DNA of 64,000 bases from assembly GCA_017893485.1 (NCBI GenBank), contig CM030365.1:29906289-29970288 (forward strand). The letters run 5' to 3'. Below the pieces are notes generated by a model, which worked only from the letters and a program-made list of their open reading frames with translations, had not been told where the DNA came from and ran no database searches. The stretch's first letter is position 1. Every line of letters begins with the position of its first letter. This document shows, piece after piece, positions 55,176-64,000 of the stretch. The position numbers and the translations under genes are program-made. The stretch is from Hemerocallis citrina. Taxonomy: Eukaryota > Streptophyta > Magnoliopsida > Asparagales > Asphodelaceae.

Positions 55176-56169
55176 TGGGGTCGATCGGACTGAGACCTCC
55201 ACCGAACAAGACCCCCTCGGTGATATGCTTCCAACTGAGGGTCGGAAGTCCGAGGATTTTCACCACCACCTCCTCTTCCTCCCTTGTGAGCACCGGCTCT
55301 TTCTTCGCCCACTTCGGCACCCCGTCTTTCCACAACGTCGGGAATCCCCATGGCTCGGGACGACGGATGAGAAAATACTTCTCCTTCCAGTGCTTGATTG
55401 AGTCCGGATTCTCGATCAACTTCACCCCCCTCCTCGGCGACAGATAATACCGATCCTCCATCTTGCTCATCTGGCAGATGCGATAGAGGCTCCGAAGTAG
55501 AACGAGCTGCGGTTGCACGACGACAGCTTGACACTGAAGGACGAAGGCGATGACGTGCCGCCACATGTTCGGCATAAACTGAACCGGGCTTAGGCCGTAC
55601 CACTGTAGCACCTTGGCCACGAAGGGATGCAGTGGTAGCCGAAGATCGGCGTTAAGTGCGTCGTACGGGAAGATGCACGTGTCTGCCGATGTCCCCATAC
55701 ACGTTCGAAAGCCAGGGCCGGGGAGTAATAGGACGTACTCCTTCGGGATGCGGAATCCCTTCCTGATCTGGTGCAGATCTGCCTCGGTCAAGACTGAGGG
55801 GATCTCATCCACTTCGGAAGGATCCCTCGGATTATTCTCCTCATAGGCCGAAGCCATCCTGTGCACCACCTTCTCCAGGATGTCCTCGGGGTAACTCCTC
55901 ACCCCCGACACTGGACAACGCGGATGTCAGCCGACCCAGCTCTCCTGCCCCCTCGGAGTCTCAATTATTGTCGACTCCCCGACCGGATCAACCACTTCCT
56001 TCCCCTTCCTCAGCTTTGCTACTACTACTCGGCCGGTGTCTCGGTCCGAGGTGGAGGTCTCGTCCCTAGAAGAAATTCTAGTCATTCTCAAAAAGAAGGG
56101 GGAAAGACTAACCTTAATGTGACGTGTATGGCCGGAAAAGATCGCCGGAGTCCAAACTCGCCTTGCCAT
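55176..56169 (-). pseudogene. Antisense gene of Tat-3, exon 1 (gypsy-type transposon domain)
   Basis: The possible ATG at 56169 opens MARRVWTPAIFSGHTRHIKV, but a later Met is equally likely. Basic and Thr/Ser-rich text leads to one in-frame TGA at 55929-55927. The frame then continues without a break through SYPEDILEKVVHRMASAYEE, RIPKEYVLLLPGPGFRTC, CIFPYDALNADLRLPLHPFV and LSPVQFMPNMWRHVIAFVLQ. This matches the plant 'putative gypsy type transposon' domain (PF04195 type), recognised by its LPLHPF and N-xWRHV pattern. It ends at the donor at 55175. Function unknown. Confidence 0.75.
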
Positions 56170-56239
56170 GAAAGCTAGTAGCGCCGCTTGAGAGCAAAAA
56201 TACCGCTAGCAAGAGTAAAAGTGAAAGTAAAAGTGAAAG

Positions 56240-56283
56240 TGAAATAATGAGATAAAGAATGGGGGAGGTGAAAACATATAGTA
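56240..56283 (-). promoter_or_regulatory. Candidate promoter of the antisense gene
   Basis: The minus strand reads ACTATATGTT at 56282-56273, about 105 bp upstream of the first ATG. Downstream is a pyrimidine-rich leader of TTTCACTTTTAC repeats (56210-56245). It is a plausible TATA plus CT-rich initiator zone, inferred from position only. Confidence 0.35.
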
Positions 56284-56469
56284 AATGAAGCGACTCTTGG
56301 GCTTTGTAACATAAAGTTGCAACTCTTGGTCCCCCCTCAAGCCCGTTAAAGAAGGCTAAATGACAAAGCAAAGAGCAGAGACGGTTCATAAGGGTGACGA
56401 TTCAGACTCGGCCACACCGCTCGGTTATTCCTCTAAACCGCCGAGGCACTTTACCGAGCTATTAATGGA

Positions 56470-57700
56470 TGCTTCGGATTGCCCCACGTCCCTCGGAATA
56501 CAAATCCAAGCGACTGGCGATCCGAGCTGCGTATTGGAGAAAAACAGGTTTCTCCTCAACAATCGTGTAAGATCTCAATCAGATGGCTCAGGTCACGCCA
56601 CGATCACAAAACGACAAGATAGCGTTTTCTCGAGATCTACACCGTCTTTCACATCGAGATTCGCGTCAAACCTCGTGATGAACGGCTCAGATCGCCCCAC
56701 GTCCCTCGAAATCCAAATTTGAGCGACTGGCGATCCGAGCTGCATATTGGAGAAAAATACGTTTCTCTTCAACAATCGTGCAAGATCTCAATCAGACAGC
56801 TCAGATCACGCCACGATCACAAAATGACAAGATAGCATTTTCTCGAGATCCACACCGTCTTTCACATCGAGATTCGTGCCAAATCTCATGATGAACGGCT
56901 CAGATCGCCCCACGTCCCTCGGAATCCAAATCCGAGCGACTGGCGATCCGAGCTGCGTATTGGAGAAAAACAAGTTTCTCCCCAACAATCATGCAAGATC
57001 TCAATCAGACGGCTCAGATCACGCCACGACCACAAAATGACAAGATAGCATTTTCTCGTGATCTGAACCTCTTACCTCGTGATTCGCGCCATGATGAACG
57101 GCCCAGATCACCCCACATCGCTCAGAATCCCAATCCGAGCAACTGGCGATACGAGCTGCTCATATGGAGAAAACAACGCCGAACCACATCACTCGGAATC
57201 CGAGTAGCTGGCGATCCGTGCTGCTTACATGAAGAACATAATGTCGCTCAGAATCCTGATCCGAGCGACTGGCGATCCGAGCTGCTCAGATGAAGAAAGT
57301 AGCGGTGAGTCATGTCGCTCGGAATCCGAGCAACTGGCAATCCGAGCTGCACATTTGAAGAAAAATGCCACCGAGCAACACCAAACGTCGGATTGTTTCA
57401 AAATCCGTACCGGAAGATGATGAGCGACTCAGATCACGCCACACCCACAAAACGACAAGATAGCATTTTCTCGTGATCTGAACCTCTTACCTCGTGATTC
57501 ACGCTATGATGAACGGCCCAGATCACCCCACGTCTCTCGGAATTCCAATCCGAGCAACTGGTGATCCGAGCTGCTCATATGGAGAAAACAACGCCGAACC
57601 ACGTCGCTCGGAATCCGAACAACTAGCGATCCGAACTGCTTACGTGGAGAAAATCATACCGAGCGACACGAGCCGTCCGATCTCTTGAAACTCCGCACTG
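56470..57700. repeat. 213-bp repeats, then shorter CGGAATCCGAGC repeats, in Tat-3
   Basis: GCCCCACGTCCCTCGGAAT recurs at about 56481, 56694 and 56907 (period 213), with a fourth degenerate copy at 57110. After that, shorter units built on CGGAATCCGAGCAACTGGCG continue to 57700. ORFs here are repeat artefacts. Confidence 0.88.
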
Positions 57701-57734
57701 ATGTGAGATAGGCAACCTAGATTGCCCTATGCCA

Positions 57735-58174
57735 TAAATAATATTAAAAATTAATTTTCTATTTATTAAATTCGAATTATTTATTTAAAAATTGCGAAAT
57801 AATGATTACAAATTCGGGAAAATTAATTAAAAATTCTAAAAAATAATTATAAATTCGGAAAAATATTTTTGAGTCCCTGGGCAAATAATTTTTGCTTAGA
57901 ATAATTAATTGAGACCCCCGAACAATAAATCACCGCTTCACAAAATTAAACAAATGGTCCGAAAAATAGATAAAAATTAAGAAAAATCACCAAAAGTCCA
58001 GGAGAGCTCAAGAACAACCTTAAGCACGCAACTAGGTCCGAAATTCACCATAATACCTCATACAAAGATTCGATACCCCTTATTTGGACTCTGATACAAC
58101 TCCGCAAGCCATTAAAACAGTAAAACTACTCCTCAAAGGCTGATCAAACTCAGTCTTTGGGGGTGGGGGGCTCG
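57735..58174. other. AT-rich block and polypurine tract before the Tat-3 3' LTR
   Basis: AATTAAAAATTCTAAAAAAT-type words to about 57990, then unique text, then GGGGGTGGGGGGCTCG (58158-58174), the PPT. Confidence 0.75.
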
Positions 58175-58740
58175 TGATATGGCTAAAATAGGGTTGAATC
58201 GGAACCGTCCAAATTGGGCACAAATCTTAAAGCTCGGGGTAAAATGGTAATTTCACCTACAGGCGGATCGGAAATGTGTACTGGGTCTTTTTTCCAAAGA
58301 CCCAATAGCCCACTAACGGATCTACCTTAACTGGGTGCGGGTTCGAACCCGCACAGAACCCAGTCCTGCTGGATAGAATTAGGGTTTATGATTATACTTA
58401 ATCAACGACCCTGATTCACTCTATCCATTCACTGGGAAGTAGGGATTTGATCTTATCCCAAAACTGGTCCATAAGGCAGCTATAAATACCCCATATCCCC
58501 CACAATTAATAGGTAATCAATCTTTTGCCAGTAAAAGCTCATTCATAATCTTTCTGATTACTGACTTGAGCGTCGTAGGGTGCGTCGCCGGGATCAACCC
58601 CGGTGTTTCGCACTTTTTGCAGGTCAACGGTGGGAGATAACGGTCAAACTCCGGCGGAAAGGTTTCAGGTTTGACTATTCAACGTCCCAAGAATCCACAA
58701 ATTCTATCTGTTTGCCCTCACACCGACTTCAGCGACAACA
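58175..58740 (+). repeat. 3' LTR of Tat-3
   Basis: 566 bp, TGATATGGCTAAAATAGGG to CAGCGACAACA, with TATA CTATAAATACC at 58482. Confidence 0.92.
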
Positions 58741-58745
58741 GTGGA

Positions 58746-59290
58746 CAATCATCAGTGATGAGAAGATACTTTTCGATAAGGTGCTTTAGATACTGGAGTG
58801 CTTCCTGGTTGAATTGTGATGCTAAATTCAACATCACGGTGAGGGGGTATTCCAGGTAAATCCTCCAAGAATACAAGTGAAAAATTGCTCACCACTGGTA
58901 TCTTGTTCACCTCTTCTGGTATCCGTACTTCACTTAGTGGCTGCAAAAGTTATTGCCTTCGATCTCTGCACCCCATGGAATACAAGTTCCACTCCTTTAG
59001 CTGAGATAACTACCTTCTTCTCCTTGCAGTCAAAGCTTGCCCGGTGCCTCGACATCCAATCCATACCAATAATGACATCTGTCCCGGCAAAACCCAACTC
59101 CAATCAAATCGATACTTCGGGTTTCTCCGCTAATCTGGAGTTTACATCCCCTATAGCATAGATTTATAGTAAGGGTTGCCCCTGACGGCGTAGCTACCGT
59201 CAAAGCTACCTCTGGGACTGCCTTTTATGTGCATCTTAGTTTTCTAGAAAAAGATTTTGACACAAAAGAATGAGTCCATCCACTATCAAA
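58746..59290 (-). pseudogene. pol: Chromovirus protease and start of reverse transcriptase
   Basis: On the minus strand, at the RT end: IPVVSNFSLVFLEDLPGIPP, then REVEFSI-like HRDVEFSITIQPGSTPVSKA and PYR. This is the canonical Ty3/gypsy chromovirus segment just before the RT fingers. Further upstream, broken frames give the protease region (ISGE...SIDLI, VGF and a WYGLD remnant of GMDWL). It ends at the Tat-3 insertion. The remainder of RT, RNase H and integrase is absent on the other side (44957). Confidence 0.8.
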
Positions 59291-59479
59291 CAAGACCGTA
59301 GCCAAAATTCCATTTATATATATATGTCCTGTTACAACAGTACATCATCCATCAACTTCCAAAAACCCAAAATACAACTTAAACTTGATTACATTACTTC
59401 TTCAGCTTCAAAAATATCTCAAAATATAGTAGGTCCACATAACATTTTCACCTTGTTATTTATCCGGTTACTTGCTTGA

Positions 59480-60025
59480 TGGGCATCCCTTTTGTAATTC
59501 TGGGCAATTTGGCTTGATATTCCCAAGTTCCTTACAGTTGAAACAACTCTTGATCGCTGTTGGGCAACGCGACTTGTAGTGTCCGACTTCCCCATATTTG
59601 TAGCAACTCTTAGTCGCAATTGTTCCCTTGGGGCATTCTCCTTTAGAAGGTTTGGTGATTTTCCCAGTAGTTTTTGGCTTGGGGCCTTTCTAAAGTCCCC
59701 ACCAGCGGTTCTAGAGGTGTGTCATAAGCTGCTTTTATTCTTTCTTCAGGTGTGTTATCTGTGCCTGATGAAATTTGATCTGCTGCTCGGCCCGGTGGAT
59801 CGCCTTGTCCCTGCGTTCCCTCGCGCTTTTCATTTCCAGATACCCGATGGCTATCCTCTGCTGCTCCGTCGTTGGGTCTAGCGATGGTGGAGGTGAGTTC
59901 TCCTCACCTTCAGTCTTCTGTATCACTTCCCTCATTTCTTCCTCCATCGTCATCATTCTCCTTGTAGGTATTGGCTCACCTACTGTTACTGACCCATCCT
60001 GAATGAAGATATCTTCGAACTCCAT
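59480..60025 (-). pseudogene. gag: Shortened gag of the chromovirus
   Basis: A minus-strand ATG at 60025 opens MEFEDIFIQDGSVTVGEPIP and a helical, charged segment to 59735 (RIAIGYLEMKSARERRDKAI). Zinc knuckles follow at 59600-59500: CYKYGEVGHYKSRCP (second Cys changed to Tyr) and CFNCKELGNIKPNCP (His changed to Asn). The main capsid domain normally between them is missing. Nucleic-acid binding would be impaired. Confidence 0.7.
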
Positions 60026-60308
60026 CTACAAAACATAAACAGGGTTTAGTTTCGGAATCACAGACACATATTGTTCTGTATGCTTCCATTAATGTCTGGT
60101 AACAGACTAGCCACTAATTGGACTTGACTGCTCTAAGCTTGTTAGTAAAAATGAAGTAAACTGAGACTGGTTCACACATAGGAAAGATCATAATCATAAG
60201 TTGTAAGCACTACCAAATGATTTATAATCATCCTATCTGCCAACTAGAATCAATTTATCTGACCTTCAAGTCTAATTTCCTACTGTGTTAGACTGCAATT
60301 TGAAGTCA

Positions 60309-60320
60309 GCTCTGATACCA
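60309..60320 (-). other. Primer-binding site of the chromovirus (tRNA-Met type)
   Basis: TGGTATCAGAGC on the minus strand, four bases from the LTR end at 60325. It matches the 3' end of initiator methionine tRNA, as in most plant LTR elements. Confidence 0.85.
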
Positions 60321-62675
60321 ACTTTGTAGCGCCCCGGATCCCCGTTACCGGACATCCGTGACACTCACCAGAATCTTTACCTTCAACTGCATCTCAACAC
60401 AGTAATAACATGGAAATTTAAAAATTTTTATTGCCAAATAAGTCATTACATCATTGATTACAACCGATAACTTGTTCTTGGACAAGGAGTAAAAATTACA
60501 TCTGCTCATTACAACTTATTACAAATATTTACAAACTCCACTTGTAAAGTTGTCAGCTGCCTCCTGGAATGGTAATCGATTGATTGCTGCTGAACTTCGC
60601 TGAGTGGTCCATCGGCTCCCCTGGGACTTGCTCCTCGGCTTCAGGCTTCTGCTGTGTGACTCTGATATCTCTGCACCTGCTCGGAAGGTAGAATCGACAC
60701 CTAAAAGGTGGGGAACGTCAGTACTTCGACTGACGCAAAGATGATGATAACAACGATCCACTAAAATTCAATCACAACCAGTAATTTATGCAAAAAGGAA
60801 AAGTATTGTGCCAAAACAAGGGTTTAGTGGATTCTGATTCTAGTGCAGTGTTATGCCATGACCCTATGACTAGATGCAGCAGACTCACATGTATGATTCT
60901 AATGCAAGCAAGACTTTGGAGCACGAATACATCCCATACTACATACGGCCCCAAATCTAGCCGTCTTTCTCCATAATTTAGGTATTCGAACCGTCACCAT
61001 ACATCCTACTCTTGTACTCAATCCAGTTCCCAACAGATTGTCCGTCGCCCAAGGAGATTGCAGTAGGTCGGTCTAGTTCCGCCCCTGCAGTGCCCAAGTA
61101 GTCACCGCCAGTTGGTACCCGCATACAGACCTCCTTGAAAGCTGCGTTGAATCCGGTCACCCGACCGATTGATTCCCCATGTCCACCCCTGGACTGACTC
61201 ATGCGTGTTCACCCCTGACCCGGGTTATGAACTTATATATATTCCAAAAACAAAAAACCCCCACGCATAGGGATGTGAGCACCTCGGGAGGTCAAATCCT
61301 CTTGGCCTCCCGTACCTTGCTCCGGCAAAGCTTTGGGAATTAACAGATCGAGAAACGAGCCGAGGACTCATCCATGAGTGCCAAAAACGAATCCCTAAGT
61401 CTGGAAGGTACAACACCGACTATGGTTTACTAGGACTAATGCAATTTTCCAATCCCTTAATATGCCATTCTAACCCTTGTCTTACTCTAATTACTTCGGG
61501 TAAGATAAAACTACTTCCACACTTGCCTATCAACCTCTGGCCCTGGCGATACTGGTCCGGTTTGCCACTTCCCCGGCTTGGAATTGTCCAGCATTCCGGC
61601 CTACATTTGCCGCTGCCCCGGTTGTGAATATATGTTCACCCTTGTGAACTTATAATAAAGGCACGGTTCGGACGTCCTACGCTTCGGCGGAAGTTTATAA
61701 TGCAGGGTTGACAGGTGCAGGGTATCCCTTATCCTAGTGACTAACTCGAGTCACACATCCCACTCTAGAAGTTAACAATTTCAATAACAGATATCAACCA
61801 TCCCTAGACAAGAGTCATCAACTCTGATAGTATACAAGGGAAATGTTATCACAATACCTAGTCAAAACCAAGACTAAGCGACCTATGGATTTCTGCCCGA
61901 AACTTAAAATGGTCATAACTCTCTCGATACAACTCCGATTGGAGTGTACGAGTACAATCCGGAAAGGTAAGATCCTAGGCTACAACTTTCTAGTTGATCA
62001 TGAACTTAAATTCAATAATCTAGCTCCCCAAAATAGCCTCTCAAGCCTCAGCCTGCGTGCTTCCTGTGCACGGGCTGCACCTTACCGGTAGCACTAAATA
62101 CTACTCGTTCATTAGAACGTCACAAACCCAAGCTCTATAGAAGGGTGTGGGTGTCCTCAACAACTCTCTAGTTGGTCATGAGTCCAAATTAAACCAATAA
62201 ATCACCCTAACACACACATCTCTCACCAATGCACCAAGTCACACAATGGGTCTCTCCAAATCAGAGCACTCAGATCCACTCTAGGTCTCTGTCTAGTCTT
62301 ACAAAAATCACAGTAAATCAACCCTTTCCTGGATATGCCTCAAATTGATCTTGTTGGAAAGATCTAGGTGTCTACTACAACTCTTTAATGAATCAGGTTC
62401 TCAAAATGTGCTCTTAATTAGTCTCAAATGCCCAATCTCTACAGGATATCCAAACTGGCTGAAACCAGCATAACACATACTCATAAAATCATATTAAATT
62501 CTGTACTTATCCAAAAAACACAAAATTTATGGTGATGAAACTAGAGATCTTACTAAACAATATGCAAAAGATCTCATGTCAAAACTCCAAATATACAGTG
62601 AGTTCTCTCTATTTCAATGTAGCACAGAAACCATCAAGTTCTTTAGTTCATCTTCAGCTACTGATTAAAGATCAA

Positions 62676-64000
62676 TTTTTTTTTGAGGTAAAAGGTGGAA
62701 TAACGCCACCCTGTTTCATTAATAAGAGATTAATAAACAACCCCGAAGTCCTGAAAAATAAAAGTGCAGTGCAGAAAATAAAACATAACCCCCAACAAAA
62801 CCCTGGGGGGTGGGTTACATCATCCAACTTTAGACAACCAAAAAACAAAGGCCTGATACAAAATACATAGAGACAGAGCGTGCATCTACTGAAATACTGG
62901 ATAGTATGGCGGGTGCCCACTCCTCAGTCCAGAGTTGGCCCGAACTCGATCTCCTCGTCGTCAAACTCATCCACCTGGAATACCCTTGCAATCCTCCCTC
63001 TCGCACCTGAAGCCGCAGTTGTAGCCCAAAAGGAAATCAGATGCATGATATGAGTAAGGTTACTAGAAATAGAATTACATGAAGCACGGAAATAAAAATT
63101 GTTCCTATCTAGCCATAACACCCATGTGGCTGCCGCAATGGCAATAAACCACGCATCTTTCATGTCGTGTCGGATTGATGCAAATCTGGGGCCAACCCAT
63201 AGTTCCTCATAGTCTCTAGGATAGTCACTAGTTCCTAGGGCTCTTAGCACCTCTATCATGATGGCCTTGCTTCTTGTGCAGTGAAGAAACAGATGGTTCA
63301 GATTTTCCACGTGTATGTTGCAGAACCCACAGTTGGTCGCAATGTGAGGTTGCCTCTTGGCTAGGTTCTCCCTAGTGAGTATGGCATTGTTGAGTTCAGG
63401 GGTGTTTTTGCCTTCCATAATACCGCTGCCCAGCTGGGTCTGCATCCTCGGTAGTGAATTCGGTGATAAAGTGATCTAACCGAGAACACTCCCTTGTTCT
63501 CAAGTCCCCAACGCAACTGATCTGGGCCTTGGGTACAAATCACCCCGGACTGGACGATGCGTGTTTGTAATTCATGCAGCTGCTGAAGCAAGCCTGGTGA
63601 AAGAATTCCTTGGAACGGCGGTCTCCAAGTCCCCCTTTTCCAGGTTTCCGCCACCGAGATATTTGGTCGAGTCGTTTTATCATACAGCGCTGGGAAACAT
63701 TCCTTAAGAGAATGAGGGCCGCACCATTTATCCCACCAAAATCTGGTGGTTCGACCATTGCCAATAAAAGATGAAACTGCTGAGTTGAAAGGTTCGCTGG
63801 CTTTGGCAACTCCTTTCCAGAAGCGAGAGACTTTAGACCCAACTCGGAAGCCTAAACATCTTGTCCCTTTTCCTCGGAGATAAGGTTGAATAAAGTCCTG
63901 CCATCCTTCCCCGCAGTGATGAAACACTTTCCACCACCACTTTCCCAGGAGGGCCAGGTTCATATCTCTGAGGTCAATGATACCCAGCCCTCCATGCCTC
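62676..64000 (-). mobile_element. L1-type LINE, 3' part
   Basis: On the minus strand the end of ORF2 is followed by a short 3' UTR (62923-62685) and an A9 tail at 62684-62676, after which chromovirus LTR sequence begins. The target duplication cannot be checked because the 5' end is outside the window. Confidence 0.82.
62924..64000 (-). pseudogene. LINE ORF2 C-terminal part with zf-RVT domain
   Basis: The minus-strand frame from beyond 63963 reads MNLALLGKWWWKVFHH, then GFRVGSKVSRFWKG, FSVRSLYHRIHYRG and VLWKAKTP, the region between RT and the zinc-binding domain of plant L1 ORF2. A one-base shift near 63400 moves to the second frame: ELNNAILTRENLAKRQPH, then CGFCNIHVENLNHLFLHC (the zf-RVT Cys/His set) and WVLWLDRNNFYF. 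Stop at 62924. The RT catalytic motifs lie outside the window. Confidence 0.88.

Larger units (their letters stand above)
44958..58740 (+). mobile_element. Tat-3: near full-length Tat-lineage retrotransposon with an antisense gene
   Basis: 13.8 kb. LTRs 44958-45525 and 58175-58740. Flanks GTAGA (44953-44957) and GTGGA (58741-58745) look like a target duplication with one substitution. Order on plus: gag, protease, RT, RNase H, second RNase H, integrase, 116-bp array, 213-bp repeats. Then comes an antisense multi-exon gene, more 213-bp repeats, an AT-rich block and the PPT. The dual RNase H and the PBS type place it in Tat. The coding frames carry many stops. Inserted in chromovirus RT. Confidence 0.92.
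40405..64000 (-). mobile_element. Minus-strand chromovirus-like Ty3/gypsy element with about 4.5 kb LTRs, internally deleted
   Basis: 3' LTR 40405-44895, PPT 44896-44908, internal 44896-44957 joined to 58746-60324 (split by Tat-3), PBS 60309-60320, 5' LTR from 60325 to beyond the window. The two LTRs are alignable but clearly diverged. The interior keeps a shortened gag, protease and the first part of RT, then jumps to the PPT, so most of pol was lost before Tat-3 inserted. Confidence 0.8.
60325..64000 (-). repeat. 5' LTR of the chromovirus, interrupted and cut by the window end
   Basis: In plus orientation it starts TGTAGCGCCCCGGATCC and aligns with 40405 onward (shared ATCTCAACACAGTAATAACA). 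From 62676 a LINE interrupts it. The rest is outside the window. No ORF of note. Confidence 0.75.

Noticed and set aside
60309..60320. tRNA-Met-like sequence as part of a tRNA gene
   Set aside because: Only 12 bases match and they sit next to an LTR end, so it is a primer-binding site.

Overview
This window looks like plant nuclear DNA, probably from a dicot, and consists almost entirely of transposable elements. I found no intact host gene, tRNA, rRNA, organellar insert or CRISPR array. The evidence for a plant is a Tat-lineage Ty3/gypsy retrotransposon with two RNase H domains, a chromovirus-like gag-pol remnant, plant-type LTR ends (TGTNACGCCCC), CACTA and hAT transposons, a plant-type LINE, and captured fragments of nuclear genes (ALG6, triosephosphate isomerase, kelch acyl-CoA-binding protein, aldo-keto reductase).

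Left part (1-14463): a minus-strand hAT transposon remnant has been cut into three pieces by two insertions. The first is a minus-strand solo LTR (422-7266, TSD TATTC), which itself carries a plus-strand 2.8 kb solo LTR (1181-3992, TSD TTATG) full of tandem repeats. The second is a CACTA transposon (7523-13757, TSD AAG) that has captured exons from at least four unrelated genes, all on the minus strand. This is the most interesting object in the left half.

Middle (14464-18856): a LINE fragment, a truncated third copy of the 422-7266 LTR family, about 1 kb I cannot assign, a TRIM-like element (18182-18761), and the first bases of another LTR.

Right part (18857-64000): a decayed plus-strand Tat element (Tat-1) starts at 18857 and has been split repeatedly. 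Inside it lie a gag-only Tat derivative (Tat-2, 23791-30285, TSD ACAAG), a solo LTR of the first family (30994-34910, TSD GACTT), a Copia-like LTR region (about 36507-39647) carrying a hAT-type MITE (36711-37024) and a complete TRIM (37538-38688, TSD GAATT), and an LTR start at 40050. That LTR holds a minus-strand chromovirus with LTRs of about 4.5 kb (40405 to beyond 64000). The chromovirus in turn holds a nearly full-length Tat element (Tat-3, 44958-58740) and, in its other LTR, a minus-strand LINE (62676 to beyond 64000). Nesting is at least five levels deep.

Tat-3 shows gag, protease, reverse transcriptase, RNase H, a second RNase H and integrase, all broken by stops and frameshifts. Between integrase and the 3' LTR it has an antisense multi-exon gene (53927-56169) with canonical introns, flanked by tandem arrays. 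The three Tat copies share rapidly changing tandem arrays (about 60, 116 and 213 bp units) in the same 3' internal zone.
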